DNA of 64,000 bases, from the NCBI GenBank assembly GCA_038259365.1, contig JBBSOW010000004.1:1-64000 (forward strand). The letters run 5' to 3'. The position numbers and the translations under genes were made by a program. The DNA comes from JBBSOW01 sp038259365. GTDB taxonomy: Bacteria; Actinomycetota; Actinomycetes; Propionibacteriales; Propionibacteriaceae. Shown one piece after another: positions 39,663-48,795 of this stretch. Under the pieces are notes generated by a model, which searched no databases, was not told the DNA's origin, and saw only the letters and a program-made list of their open reading frames with translations. How positions within the stretch are numbered: the first letter of the stretch is position 1; every line of letters starts with the position of its first letter.

Positions 39663-40883
39663 ATGAACTCTCGAGCAGCCGATGCCGCCAGCATGCGCGT
39701 TTCCATTCTGACCCGCGAATATCCACCCCATATCTACGGCGGCGCCGGTGTGCACGTCGGCCAGCTGGTTCCGCAGCTGCGCAGGCTCATCAACGTCGAC
39801 GTGCAGTGCATGGGCGAGGATCGCGAGGGCGCCACCGCGCACCCCGAAAACTTCCCCGAGGGCGCCAACGGTGCCTTGCGCGCGTTCGGCGCCGACCTTT
39901 CGATGGCGGCCGCCGTCGGTGAGGTCGATCTCGTGCACAGCCACACCTGGTACGCCAACCTCGGCGGTCACCTCGCCGCGCTGCTGCACGACATCCCCCA
40001 CGTCGTCTCCGCCCACTCGCTCGAGCCGCACCGCCCCTGGAAGGCCGAGCAGCTCGGGGGCGGCTATCGCCTCTCCTCGTGGGCCGAAGAGACCGCGTTC
40101 GAGGCCGCGGACGCCGTGATCGCGGTGAGCGCGGGGATGCGCCGCGACATCTTGGACTCCTATTCCGACCTCGACCCCACCAAGGTGCACGTAGTACGCA
40201 ACGGCATCGATCCGGACGAGTTCAGCCCCGATACCGGGACCGACGTGGTGGAGAAGATCGGGATGGATCTCAACAAGCCGTCGGTGGTCTTCGTCGGCCG
40301 CATCACCCGCCAAAAGGGCCTGGTGCACCTGGTCCGGGCCGCCAAGCAGTTCGACCCCGAAACCCAGCTCGTGTTGCTCGCCGGAACTCCCGACACCCCC
40401 GAAATTGCCGAAGAGTTCCACCAGGCGTTCGATGAGTTGAAGAAGAGCCGGGGCGGCATCATCTGGATCGAGAAGATGCTGCCGCGCCAAGCGGTGCGTC
40501 AGGTGCTGTCCCACGCCAGCGTCTTCGCCTGCCCGTCGATCTATGAGCCTTTGGGCATCGTCAACCTCGAGGCCATGGCCTGCGAGACGGCCGTCGTGGC
40601 CAGCCGGGTCGGCGGCATCCCCGAGGTCGTCGTCGACGGCGAGACGGGCTACCTCGTCGATTACGACCCCGAACAGGCCGAGGATCGCCATCACGTGACC
40701 AAGTTCGAATCCGAGTTCGCCGCCAAGGTGAACGCGCTCACCCGGGACTCCTCTCGCGCCCAACGGTTCGGCGCCGCGGGACGCGAGCGCTGCATCGAGG
40801 AGTTTTCGTGGACCAAGATCGCCGAGGAGACCGTGCAGGTCTACCAGCGGGCACAACGCCGCCACGCCGCCGGCAGGCGGTGA
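39663..40883 (+). CDS. glgA: Glycogen synthase (GT4-type, GlgA)
   Basis: A 406-aa GT-B glycosyltransferase that extends alpha-1,4-glucan from ADP-glucose (the actinobacterial form may also make maltose-1-phosphate). Motifs: SILTREYPPHIYGGAGVHVG at the donor-loop end, HSHTWYANLGGHLAALL, VVSAHSLEPHRPWKAEQLGG, and the C-terminal domain VFVGRITRQKGLVHLVRA and SVFACPSIYEPLGIVNLEAM (E-x7-E). ATG 39663 is used; ATG 39693 (MRVSIL) is 10 codons shorter and fits homologues equally well. It is divergent from glgC and ends 22 bp before a bidirectional terminator. Confidence 0.92.
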   Translation: MNSRAADAASMRVSILTREYPPHIYGGAGVHVGQLVPQLRRLINVDVQCMGEDREGATAHPENFPEGANGALRAFGADLSMAAAVGEVDLVHSHTWYANLGGHLAALLHDIPHVVSAHSLEPHRPWKAEQLGGGYRLSSWAEETAFEAADAVIAVSAGMRRDILDSYSDLDPTKVHVVRNGIDPDEFSPDTGTDVVEKIGMDLNKPSVVFVGRITRQKGLVHLVRAAKQFDPETQLVLLAGTPDTPEIAEEFHQAFDELKKSRGGIIWIEKMLPRQAVRQVLSHASVFACPSIYEPLGIVNLEAMACETAVVASRVGGIPEVVVDGETGYLVDYDPEQAEDRHHVTKFESEFAAKVNALTRDSSRAQRFGAAGRERCIEEFSWTKIAEETVQVYQRAQRRHAAGRR

Positions 40884-40904
40884 GCCACACCGACAACGCA
40901 CACG

Positions 40905-40940
40905 AGAGGGCCTCCGCAGCCGATGCTGCGGAGGCCCTCT
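40905..40940. terminator. Bidirectional intrinsic terminator between glgA and the DUF3117 gene
   Basis: GAGGGCCTCCGCA (40906-40918) and TGCGGAGGCCCTC (40927-40939) form a perfect 13-bp stem, extendable by an A-T pair, with an 8-nt loop. On the plus strand TTGTGGATTT follows, a fair U-tract. It lies between two convergent genes and can end both transcripts. Confidence 0.85.
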
Positions 40941-40947
40941 TGTGGAT

Positions 40948-41115
40948 TTAACCGACCACACCCTCCAAGGCTTCTTTGAGCGCGGTGGCTTCCGTTGCGT
41001 TCATTTCCACGACTAGTCTGCCTCCACCCTCGAGTGGCACCCGCATGACTATGCCACGCCCTTCCTTGGTGACTTCCATAGGTCCATCACCCGTACGCGG
41101 CTTCATTGCTGCCAT
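40948..41115 (-). CDS. DUF3117 family protein (55 aa)
   Basis: A 55-aa protein starting MAAMKPRTGDGPMEVTKEGR and continuing VMRVPLEGGGRLVVEMNATE, ending ALKEALEGVVG. This is the highly conserved DUF3117 family, nearly invariant across actinobacteria, of unknown function. A strong GAGGAGGG-type site (AGGAGGG at 41124-41130, minus strand) precedes the ATG by 8 nt. It sits beside glgA and the DivIVA-like gene, a neighbourhood conserved in mycobacteria as I recall. The near-perfect conservation and strong ribosome-binding site suggest abundant expression. Confidence 0.92.
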   Translation of the reverse strand: MAAMKPRTGDGPMEVTKEGRGIVMRVPLEGGGRLVVEMNATEATALKEALEGVVG

Positions 41116-41136
41116 GCTGTTTACCCTCCTGAGCGA

Positions 41137-41535
41137 CTATCGGTCATCTTCATTATTCCCTATCGGCTCCCGGCGTGGTGGGGCGACCGCCTCGCGCGAG
41201 TTCCCGAGAGGTGAATTCGTGGCTGGGTGGGGCTCCTCCCGGAACTCGCGGTGGGGCATCTCCTCGATGCGTAACTCCTCGATGAGGTGATCCCGCTCGG
41301 CGATCTCGCCGGCCAGGCGATCGAGCAGATCGTCTACCTGGGACATGGAGTAACCCTGGACGCTCACCCCCAGCTTGAGCCGCTTCAGGTCAGCCGAGAG
41401 AAGGCGCCCCTCGGGCAGCACGGGCCGGTAGACGTCGCGGATCGGTTCCGCGGCCATCCCGCCCAGACGCCCCGTGGCGATCAGCACCCCGAGCGCCACG
41501 ACGACCACCGCGAGAAAGCCGATCGCCCAGATCAT
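41137..41535 (-). CDS. DivIVA-domain-containing membrane-anchored protein
   Basis: A 132-aa protein with an N-terminal membrane helix (MIWAIGFLAVVVVALGVLIA) and a short DivIVA-like motif GYSMSQVDDLLDRLAGEIAE, in which the Tyr-x4-Val-Asp start of DivIVA domains is clear. The tail is acidic and disordered. DivIVA domains bind curved membranes and coiled-coil partners at the pole or septum, so a role in polar growth is plausible. I chose the ATG at 41533-41535; the longer frame adds 22 unconserved residues. It lies 10 bp after the LOG gene on the same strand. Confidence 0.85.
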   Translation of the reverse strand: MIWAIGFLAVVVVALGVLIATGRLGGMAAEPIRDVYRPVLPEGRLLSADLKRLKLGVSVQGYSMSQVDDLLDRLAGEIAERDHLIEELRIEEMPHREFREEPHPATNSPLGNSREAVAPPRREPIGNNEDDR

Positions 41536-41545
41536 CGGTCGACCC

Positions 41546-42313
41546 CTATCGCTGCCGAAGCTTGGGGACGCGACGCGAGACCATGATGTCGATGAGCTCA
41601 TCGATGTCGTCGGTCACCTGCAGCAGTCCGAGATCCTCGGGCGACACCGCGCCGCTGGCCAGGACGGTGTCGCGGAGCCAGTCGATCAGCCCGGACCAGT
41701 AGTGCGAGCCGAACAGCACGACGGGGAAGTTGGTGACCTTCCCGGTCTGCACCAGCGTCAACGCCTCGAACAGCTCATCGAGGGTGCCCAACCCACCGGG
41801 CAGGACGACGAAGCCCTGGGCGTACTTGACGAACATCGTCTTGCGGACGAAGAAGTAGCGAAAGTTGATGCCCAGGGTGACGTGTTCGTTGAGGTCGCTC
41901 TCGAAGGGTAGCTCGATGCCCAAGCCGACCGAGACCCCGGCAGCCTCCGCGGCCCCCTTGTTGGCGGCTTCCATGATTCCCGGCCCCCCGCCGGTGATGA
42001 CGGCGAAGCCGGCCCGCACCAGGCGGGCCGAAATCTCGGCGGCGCGAGGGTAGTCCGGGTGATCCGGCGAGGTGCGAGCGGAGCCGAAGACGCTCACCGC
42101 CGGGCCGAGTTCGGCCAGGGTGCCGAACCCCTCGACGAACTCGGATTGGATGCGCAACACCCGCCACGGATCGGAGTGCACCCAGCTGGCCGTCCCCTTC
42201 TCCTCCAGCAGCCGCTGATCGGTGGTGCTGTCTTGCACCTGATCCCCGCTGCGGACGACCGGGCCCAGGGTCTGGCGTCCACGAGGGTTGGTTGCAGAGA
42301 TTGCGTTGCTCAC
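41546..42313 (-). CDS. LOG family protein (cytokinin riboside 5'-monophosphate phosphoribohydrolase-like)
   Basis: A 255-aa Rossmann-type hydrolase. The family motif PGGLGTLDELFEALTLVQTG is intact (PGGxGTxxE), preceded by AVITGGGPGIMEAANKGAAE and RYFFVRKTMFVKYAQGFVVL. LOG enzymes hydrolyse the ribosyl bond of cytokinin or other nucleoside monophosphates; in bacteria the true substrate is often AMP-type. It follows in the same order as in mycobacteria near dapE/dapD. The GTG start has TAGGCT (42320-42325, minus strand) 6 nt upstream. It is probably co-transcribed with the DivIVA-like gene. Confidence 0.93.
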   Translation of the reverse strand: MSNAISATNPRGRQTLGPVVRSGDQVQDSTTDQRLLEEKGTASWVHSDPWRVLRIQSEFVEGFGTLAELGPAVSVFGSARTSPDHPDYPRAAEISARLVRAGFAVITGGGPGIMEAANKGAAEAAGVSVGLGIELPFESDLNEHVTLGINFRYFFVRKTMFVKYAQGFVVLPGGLGTLDELFEALTLVQTGKVTNFPVVLFGSHYWSGLIDWLRDTVLASGAVSPEDLGLLQVTDDIDELIDIMVSRRVPKLRQR

Positions 42314-42393
42314 GGCGCCAGCCTAGCGAGCCGCGCCAGCCCACGACCCGTTCAACACCGCAGCCGACGGCTTGCGCGTGGGAACATGGGCTG

Positions 42394-43185
42394 ATGCAAC
42401 TTCCCGCCTGGTTCAAGGACCGTGTGTTCGACAACGCCCCCGAAGACCTCGTCACCACCAAGCGCGTGGACGTCAATGGGCTGCGGATCGCCTACCAGGA
42501 AGAGCCGAGCCCCGGCCGGGAGAACCCTCTGGTCCTCATTCACGGGCTGGGGCTGACGAGCGACTCGTTTCGTCGCCTACTCCCTCTGCTCGTGCCTGAC
42601 TTCCACGTCATCGCCCCCGACCTACCCGGATCGGGTGGCAGCGCCCAACCCAATCAAGCGCTCGACGTCGACGGCCTGATGACCGTCCTAGTGGCGTGGC
42701 TGGACGAGCTCGGCCTCGAACGGGCGGACTTTCTGGGGCATTCGCTGGGTGCCCAGGTGGTCGCCCGGCTGGCGGCCAGCCATCCCGAGCGGGTGAACCG
42801 CCTGATACTGGTCTCCTGTACCCCCGATCCGAGCGCGCCCTACGCCTGGCAGAACGCGCTTCGGCTGGCCCGGGACGGCCTGATGGAGCCGTTCGAGCTC
42901 ATCTTGCGGGCGGCGAGGGATTACCTCAAAGCCACCTGGTGGATGAAGTGGCGCACCCTGAAGAAGGCGTTGCGCTCCGACGCCGAGGATGTCGCCCGCC
43001 GGATCGACGTACCCGCGCTCGTGGTGCGCGGCGAGCGCGACCCCGTTATCACCCAAGCCTGGGCCGAGCGGCTGACCGGGCTGATTCCCGCTGCGCAGCT
43101 GCGGGTCGTCGAGGGCGGCACCCACGGCGTGCCCGGTCAGTCCCCCGAACGCCTGGGCGAGGTCATTCGCGAGTTCTTGCTCTAA
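42394..43185 (+). CDS. Alpha/beta-hydrolase
   Basis: A 263-aa protein with the alpha/beta-hydrolase fold. The oxyanion region is PLVLIHGLGLTSDSFRRLLP, the nucleophile elbow is DFLGHSLGAQVVARL (Gly-His-Ser-Leu-Gly), the acid is probably Asp in VVRGERDPVITQAWA, and the catalytic His in VVEGGTHGVPGQSPERL. It acts in the cytosol; the substrate is unknown. I chose ATG 42394 (MQLPAWF), where similarity begins. The stop overlaps the end of the convergent dapE gene by 4 bases. Confidence 0.88.
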   Translation: MQLPAWFKDRVFDNAPEDLVTTKRVDVNGLRIAYQEEPSPGRENPLVLIHGLGLTSDSFRRLLPLLVPDFHVIAPDLPGSGGSAQPNQALDVDGLMTVLVAWLDELGLERADFLGHSLGAQVVARLAASHPERVNRLILVSCTPDPSAPYAWQNALRLARDGLMEPFELILRAARDYLKATWWMKWRTLKKALRSDAEDVARRIDVPALVVRGERDPVITQAWAERLTGLIPAAQLRVVEGGTHGVPGQSPERLGEVIREFLL

Positions 43186-44276
43186 TCGACTTGCCCCAGC
43201 CACCGCAGCAGGCCGGTGTAGCAGGAGTGGAGATCACCGACCGGGCAGAACTCGTCGTCGGCGTGGGCCTTGCCGGGGTCTCCGGGGCCGAAGTTCACCG
43301 CCGGGATGCCCAGCTCGGCGAACCGGGCCACGTCGGTCCAACCGAACTTGGCGGTCGCCTGCCCGCCCACGGCGGCCAGGAAGCTCGCGGCGGCCGGCCT
43401 GTCCAGCCCCGGCCGGGCCGCGGGCGAGCGATCGGTCACCTCGAAGGAGTAGCCGTCGAAGAACTCGGCCAAATACTGCTCGGCCTGTTCCTGCGAGCGG
43501 TCGGGGGCGAAGCGGAAGTTGATCTCGATCCGGCAGGCGTCGGGGATGACGTTCCCGGCGATGCCGCCGTCGATCCGCACCGCGTTCAGCCCCTCGTGGT
43601 AGTCCAGCCCGTCCACGTCGACGATCCGCGCCTGGTAGCCCGAGAGCCGGCTCAGCACGTCGGCGGCGTCGTGGATGGCGTTGTGGCCCAGCCACGCCCG
43701 CGCCGAGTGCGCGGCCACCCCGGCGAGGTCGATGGCGATCCGCATCGTGCCCTGGCAGCCGCCCTCGATGCGCGAGTTGGAGGGCTCGCACAACACGGCG
43801 AAGTCGGCGGCCAGCAGCTCGGGATGCTCGCGGCCCATGATGCCCAGGCCGTTGAGCTCGGCGTCGACCTCCTCGTTGTCGTAGAAGATCCAGCTCACGT
43901 CCCGGTTGGGCTCCGAGAGCGCCTTGGCGGCGGCGAGTTGTACCGCGACGCCGCCCTTCATGTCGCACGTGCCGCGCCCCCAGATGACGTCTTGGCCGTC
44001 GAGCTCGATCCGCTTGCTGGGCAGATTGTGGGCGAGCGGCACGGTATCGAGGTGCCCGGCGACGACGACCCGCTCGGCGAGGCCCAGCGTGGTTCGCGCG
44101 ACGACGCAGTTGCCGAGGCGCTGCACGCGCAGGTGCTCGCACTTGCCCAGGGCCGCCTCGACGGCGTCGGCCAGGGACGCCTCGTTTCCGCTCACCGACT
44201 CGATATCGACGAGCTGGGTCAGCAGAGCGGCGAGGTCGGCGTCGAGGTCGAGCACGGCAGGCGCGGGGGAGGTCAC
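43182..44276 (-). CDS. dapE: Succinyl-diaminopimelate desuccinylase
   Basis: A 364-aa M20 metallopeptidase. Metal and catalytic residues: His-x-Asp in VVAGHLDTVPL, Asp in GRGTCDMKGGVAVQLAAA, the catalytic Glu in WIFYDNEEVDAELNG, Glu in AVLCEPSNSRIEGGC, and His near the end in GPGDPGKAHADDE. It makes L,L-diaminopimelate from its succinyl form. The GTG start (44274-44276) has TAAGTT (44284-44289, minus strand) exactly 7 nt upstream, back to back with the dapD start. A much longer frame upstream on this strand is a shadow of dapD. Confidence 0.94.
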   Translation of the reverse strand: MTSPAPAVLDLDADLAALLTQLVDIESVSGNEASLADAVEAALGKCEHLRVQRLGNCVVARTTLGLAERVVVAGHLDTVPLAHNLPSKRIELDGQDVIWGRGTCDMKGGVAVQLAAAKALSEPNRDVSWIFYDNEEVDAELNGLGIMGREHPELLAADFAVLCEPSNSRIEGGCQGTMRIAIDLAGVAAHSARAWLGHNAIHDAADVLSRLSGYQARIVDVDGLDYHEGLNAVRIDGGIAGNVIPDACRIEINFRFAPDRSQEQAEQYLAEFFDGYSFEVTDRSPAARPGLDRPAAASFLAAVGGQATAKFGWTDVARFAELGIPAVNFGPGDPGKAHADDEFCPVGDLHSCYTGLLRWLGQVD

Positions 44277-44315
44277 GGCACCCAACTTAGCTGTGTCCGC
44301 GATAGCCTGGCCACC

Positions 44316-45278
44316 ATGAGCGCCAGTGATCCCACCTTGTCCGCCGACGAGCAATCCCGACCCTCCTGGGGTTGGGGGCTCGCCACGATCCACGACAGCG
44401 GCGAGGTGCTGGACACCTGGTTCCCGGCCCCCGAGCTTGGCGCCGGCCCCGAGGGCGAGGAGGAGGCCCCTGAGAGCCTGGTGGCGGGCCGCGACGACGA
44501 GCGCCAAGTGAGCACCCAGCCGGTGCTGGTCCGGATCGATCTCGACGAGGCCCCGGCGACCACCCCCGACGCCTACCTGCGGCTGCACCTGCTGAGCCAC
44601 CGCCTCGTGCGGCCGCGCCAACTGAACCTGGACGGCCTGTTCGGCCAACTCCCCAACGTCGTGTGGACCACGCAGGGGCCGTGCCGGGTCAGCGGCTTCG
44701 AAGCGGTCCGCGGCGCGCTGAGGGCCGCGGGGCGCTACCCGATCGTGTTGGGCATCGACAAGTTCCCGCGCCTGGTGGATTACGCCTGTCCCACCGGGGT
44801 CCGGATCGCCGACGCCGATCGGGTTCGCCTCGGAGCACACCTGGCCGAGGGCACCACCGTCATGCACGAGGGCTTCGTCAACTTTAACGCCGGCACTTTG
44901 GGTCACTCGATGGTCGAGGGCCGGATCTCCCAGGGTGTCACCGTCGGCGACGGGTCCGACGTCGGCGGCGGGGCCTCCATCATGGGGACGCTTTCGGGCG
45001 GCGGCACCGAGGTGGTCTCCATCGGCGAGCGCTCGTTGTTGGGCGCCAATTCCGGCCTCGGCATCGCGCTGGGCGACGATTGCGTCGTCGAGGCGGGGCT
45101 CTACGTCACCGCCGGCAGCAAGGTCGTCACCCCCGACGGTTCGGTGGTCAAGGCCGCCGAGCTGTCCGGCCAGGACGGGCTGCTGTTCATCCGCAACTCC
45201 GTCACCGGGGCCGTGGAGGTTCGTGGCCGCGCGGGCCGTCGCGGCGTCGAGCTGAACGCCGACCTGCACGCGAACTAG
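44316..45278 (+). CDS. dapD: Tetrahydrodipicolinate N-succinyltransferase
   Basis: A 320-aa acyltransferase with a C-terminal left-handed beta-helix: EGTTVMHEGFVNFNAGTLGH, SMVEGRISQGVTVGDGSDVG and GGGASIMGTLSGGGTEVVSI repeats. It succinylates tetrahydrodipicolinate using succinyl-CoA, showing this organism uses the succinylase branch. The N-terminal acidic part (about 40-65) is typical of actinobacterial DapD. ATG 44316 has TAGCCT (44303-44308) exactly 7 nt upstream. It is divergent from dapE and convergent with the ABC ATPase gene (overlap of 4 bp). Confidence 0.94.
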   Translation: MSASDPTLSADEQSRPSWGWGLATIHDSGEVLDTWFPAPELGAGPEGEEEAPESLVAGRDDERQVSTQPVLVRIDLDEAPATTPDAYLRLHLLSHRLVRPRQLNLDGLFGQLPNVVWTTQGPCRVSGFEAVRGALRAAGRYPIVLGIDKFPRLVDYACPTGVRIADADRVRLGAHLAEGTTVMHEGFVNFNAGTLGHSMVEGRISQGVTVGDGSDVGGGASIMGTLSGGGTEVVSIGERSLLGANSGLGIALGDDCVVEAGLYVTAGSKVVTPDGSVVKAAELSGQDGLLFIRNSVTGAVEVRGRAGRRGVELNADLHAN

Positions 45279-45991
45279 GCGCCGGTTTCGCCGCCCTGGT
45301 CGTCATTGAACACGCTGCCGTCCTTCAGCCGGACCACCCGAGCGCACCGGGCCGCCACTTCAGGGTCGTGGGTGGCAAGCACAACCGTCATCCCGGTACT
45401 CCCCTGCAGCTCGAGGAGCAGGTCGAGGATCTCCATGCCGGTGGTCGAATCGAGGTTGCCGGTGGGCTCGTCGGCCAGCAGGAGAGACGGGTGGTTGATC
45501 AACGCGCGGGCAATCGCGACCCGTTGCTGTTGTCCCCCGGACAGCCGGGAGGGCAAGGCGTCTTTCCTGACAGCGAGACCGACCGCGTCGAGCAACTCGC
45601 GGGCGCGTGCTCGACGGTCGAAGCCGGTGCGGTAAGGCAGCAACGGCGCGAGGACGTTGTCCTCGACGCTGAGCGCGGGGAGGAGGTGGAAGCGTTGGAA
45701 GACGAACCCGATCCCGCGGCGGAATTGCGCCAGCCGGCGACGGCTCAGTCCCGAGAGCCGAAGCCCGTCGACAACGATCGTGCCCGAGTCGGGGATGTCC
45801 ATTGCCCCGATCAGGTGCAGCAGAGTCGATTTGCCCGATCCCGAGGCTCCCACCAACGCCACGGTGCTCCCGGAGCCGATCTCCAGGGATACCGCATCGG
45901 TGGCGACCAAGTGGGAGTCGGGGCCAACCGCGTAGCTCTTTGTCACGTCGGTCAACTCGACTAGAGCACCCGCCTTGCTGCTGTGCGGCAT
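45275..45991 (-). CDS. ABC transporter ATPase, MacB/LolD-type
   Basis: A 238-aa ATPase. Walker A is ALVGASGSGKSTLLHLIGAM, the Q-loop IGFVFQRFHLLPAL, the signature LSGGQQQRVAIARALI, Walker B SLLLADEPTGNLDS and the switch His VVLATHDPEVAARC. The HxLLPALS-ENV pattern is that of ATPases partnering FtsX-like permeases. It shares a base with the permease stop upstream (TGATG), giving one two-gene operon. Likely cargo is a lipid, lipoprotein or peptide, unknown. The longer frame upstream is a shadow of the permease gene. Confidence 0.93.
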   Translation of the reverse strand: MPHSSKAGALVELTDVTKSYAVGPDSHLVATDAVSLEIGSGSTVALVGASGSGKSTLLHLIGAMDIPDSGTIVVDGLRLSGLSRRRLAQFRRGIGFVFQRFHLLPALSVEDNVLAPLLPYRTGFDRRARARELLDAVGLAVRKDALPSRLSGGQQQRVAIARALINHPSLLLADEPTGNLDSTTGMEILDLLLELQGSTGMTVVLATHDPEVAARCARVVRLKDGSVFNDDQGGETGA

Positions 45992-48795
45992 CAGTTCTCC
46001 TCCGCCAGCAACATGATGATGGGTGCCCGCCGCAGCAACACGGCGGGCACCAAGGCCGCCACGATCCCCACCAGCACACCGGCCAGGGCGCAGAGGATGG
46101 CAATCACCACCAGCCCGATCGGCAACGCGCCGACCAAACGGGCCAGGGCCGCGCAGCCGGCCGTCGCTCCCCCCAGGCCGCCGAGCGTACCGATCGCTGC
46201 ACCTTGCACCAGGACGATCTGAAACACCGCCCGGTCGCTCCATCCCGTGGCGCGAAGCACCGCCAGCTCGGCGGCCTGTTCATGGGCGGCGAGATAGAGA
46301 ACGTCGGCGACGCCGGCCGCTCCCAGGGTGGCGATGGCCACCAGGGCCAACAGATCGGGCACCCGCACTTGGATCGTGACCGCGTCTCCGAGCAGCGATC
46401 CGACGACCACGTTGCGGAACACCTGCTGCACGGCGATCAGGAAGGTGGCCGCTCCCACCGCGACGGCTAGGCTCACCGCTCCGAGCGCGGTTCGCCCGGG
46501 GATCCGACGCAACCCCTGGACCGCAAACCCGGCGACCGAGCGGACGGCCACGGGCCGGCGAGGGGCGGTGACCTGCGGGCGGACCGCGTCCATCGGCGCC
46601 GCCCGTGCTGCCCGAACCGCCGGCGAGACACCGGCGAGCGAGGCCAACAGCATCGCCGCGGGCACAGCGAGCGCGGCGCGGCTCAGCGAAGCCGGCAACC
46701 CCAACAGCGCCGACGCGCCCGCGGCGAGTCCCGTGCCCACCACCCCGGCCGCCAAGCCGATGAGGATCAGCTCGGCTTGGACGACGCCGAACAGGCGTCG
46801 AGCCCCCCACCCGAGGCAGGACAACACACCAAGCTCGATGCGACGCGTGCGGACCGCGGCCGAGGCCGCGTTGCCGACGACCAGCGCGCAGACCGCCAAG
46901 ATCAGGATGAACAAGGCGAGGCTCTTGCGGTCGACCGCGTCGACGAGGTCGTAGGCGACACCCTTGCGGGCCCAGTCCTCCCGTAACCGGAGCTCGGGCC
47001 GGCCATGCTCTCCCGCGGGCAGGACCACCGTGGTCGGAACCCCCGAGGCGCCCGCGACGATATCGACGGCTAGCATCGTCTGCTGGGCCACGGCCAGCGC
47101 CACCTGGTTCAGCCTCTCCCGCGACACGGGATCAACTCCGGTAACCCCCGTGACCCGGACGCGGACCACGCTGATGGGCGCCGTCGGGTCCGCGCCACGG
47201 TACCGCTTGGAGTCCAGCAGCGGCGCGGCGCCCGCCAACGTGGTGAGCAAGGTCGGCGGTTGGGCGGGGTATCCGCCCAGGTTGGTGCTAGGCGCCAGCG
47301 GTTGATCACCCAGGACATCGCGGCTGACCTCGTCGGCGCCGGGCAGCAACGGGCTCGCGTAGGTCTCACTGCTGAGGCCCGACAGTTTCGCGTTCAGGCG
47401 CACCTTGGTGGGGTCGTATTCACCCACGACACCCAGCAGCGGGTAGTCCCGCTGATTCGGTTTGATCGGCTGCCCCGTTACCTCGCGGACGGCACGATCA
47501 TCGCTGCCCACGGGGACGGGGATCGCGTCCTCCGCGGAGCGGTAGACCGACTCGGGATTCTTGACAGGTTGCACTTCCAACGCCTTCCCGGGCCCATCTC
47601 GGTAGTTGGAAGGCCCGACCGTCCAATAATTCTGGACGAATGACGGCTGTCGAATTGCCTCGGCGTAGCTCGCATCGGCGCCGACCGGTTCGACCTGGCC
47701 AACGACGGTAGACGACAGACGCGCCACTGCCGCCACCACCCCCTCCTGCCCGGTCATGGCGTCGCTGAGCAGCCGCCCTCGCGGCGGGGTGACCCGCTCG
47801 ATCGTGGCCGACACCTGCTGATCCACATCGGTCTTGTCGGCGGCGAGGACCGGCATAACGGGGTTTCCTTGCGCCCCTTCCGTCACGGTGTCGTCGCCGG
47901 AGAGTGCTCGCCCGGACACGACGGCCTGATCCAGACCCGATAGTGAGGACTCGGCACCGGGATCGACCGCCGTCAACAAGACCGGAAGCGACACCGGGAT
48001 GGCCGTCTCTATCGACGATGGGTCTCCCGCGCCCGACGGACCGTCGATCGAGTTGCTCGGAGTCGTTGTGGTGTAGTAGCACCACATGGCAGGCCCGGAC
48101 GCCGCATAGGGGTCACGGTAGCCAAAGGGGGTATCACCCCGATCGGTCTCCGCGGCGGTCGCGGACTTGTCGATCGAGTAGTTCGTGCACACCGGAACCG
48201 GATTCTTCCGTCCCGGCACCACCTCGGCGAACGCGGGCTGGTCCTGGAAGTCCAGAACGCCACGCGTGTTCGGGACGCGTTCGAGGACGGTCGTGGTGTT
48301 GCGGCTCACGTACACGTAGAGCGGCGCACCGAGGAAGCGGCTCGTGCCGCGGTCCATCGTCCAGGTAGGCCAGATCCGGAACAGCTGCTGTGCGTCACGG
48401 TTGAGATAGCGCCGCAGCGACACCACCACGGCTCCTTGCAGGGAGACGTAGCCGATGTTCGCAACCGGCGCGGCCACCTCCACCCCGGGTGTCGCCCGGA
48501 TTGCCGAGACTTGGTCTTGGGTGATGCCGCCGAAGATTCCGGACTGGTAGTTCGGCCGCACCAGGCCCTGCTCTCGTTCCGAGGACGCGTACGACGAGGC
48601 CGGGCGCACCAGCAGGTCGTAGCTTGAGCGGAAGTTCGACTCCACCGTGCCGCGCACCTGTAAACGGGTCGTCTCCACCGCTCCGGTCAGCAGCACGAAG
48701 CTACCGGTGGCAAGTGCGATGGCCACCAGCAAGGCCAACGAACGTCCGAACCGATGTCGGAGTTGGCCAATCGCGACCCGCAGCACAGCTACCAC
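45991..48795 (-). CDS. Large FtsX-like ABC transporter permease
   Basis: A 934-aa permease. An N-terminal helix (RSLALLVAIALATGSFVLLTG) anchors a long external region of about 550 residues. Then come two FtsX-type transmembrane clusters: residues about 625-760 (LALFILILAVCALVVGNAAS, RRIELGVLSCLGWGARRLFG) and 780-930 (LIALVAIATLG-like VPDLLALVAIATLGAAGVAD, QAAELAVLRATGWSDRAVFQ). The TGW/LGW turn after each arginine-rich loop is typical of MacB/FtsX proteins. It probably extrudes or extracts a molecule from the outer leaflet with the ATPase 45275-45991. The start GTG 48795 is uncertain by a few codons. Confidence 0.87.
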   Translation of the reverse strand: MVAVLRVAIGQLRHRFGRSLALLVAIALATGSFVLLTGAVETTRLQVRGTVESNFRSSYDLLVRPASSYASSEREQGLVRPNYQSGIFGGITQDQVSAIRATPGVEVAAPVANIGYVSLQGAVVVSLRRYLNRDAQQLFRIWPTWTMDRGTSRFLGAPLYVYVSRNTTTVLERVPNTRGVLDFQDQPAFAEVVPGRKNPVPVCTNYSIDKSATAAETDRGDTPFGYRDPYAASGPAMWCYYTTTTPSNSIDGPSGAGDPSSIETAIPVSLPVLLTAVDPGAESSLSGLDQAVVSGRALSGDDTVTEGAQGNPVMPVLAADKTDVDQQVSATIERVTPPRGRLLSDAMTGQEGVVAAVARLSSTVVGQVEPVGADASYAEAIRQPSFVQNYWTVGPSNYRDGPGKALEVQPVKNPESVYRSAEDAIPVPVGSDDRAVREVTGQPIKPNQRDYPLLGVVGEYDPTKVRLNAKLSGLSSETYASPLLPGADEVSRDVLGDQPLAPSTNLGGYPAQPPTLLTTLAGAAPLLDSKRYRGADPTAPISVVRVRVTGVTGVDPVSRERLNQVALAVAQQTMLAVDIVAGASGVPTTVVLPAGEHGRPELRLREDWARKGVAYDLVDAVDRKSLALFILILAVCALVVGNAASAAVRTRRIELGVLSCLGWGARRLFGVVQAELILIGLAAGVVGTGLAAGASALLGLPASLSRAALAVPAAMLLASLAGVSPAVRAARAAPMDAVRPQVTAPRRPVAVRSVAGFAVQGLRRIPGRTALGAVSLAVAVGAATFLIAVQQVFRNVVVGSLLGDAVTIQVRVPDLLALVAIATLGAAGVADVLYLAAHEQAAELAVLRATGWSDRAVFQIVLVQGAAIGTLGGLGGATAGCAALARLVGALPIGLVVIAILCALAGVLVGIVAALVPAVLLRRAPIIMLLAEEN

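Noticed and set aside
42696..44315. Long plus frame running from the hydrolase region into dapD
   Set aside because: DapD similarity begins at ATG 44316; the upstream part is a shadow of the hydrolase and dapE.
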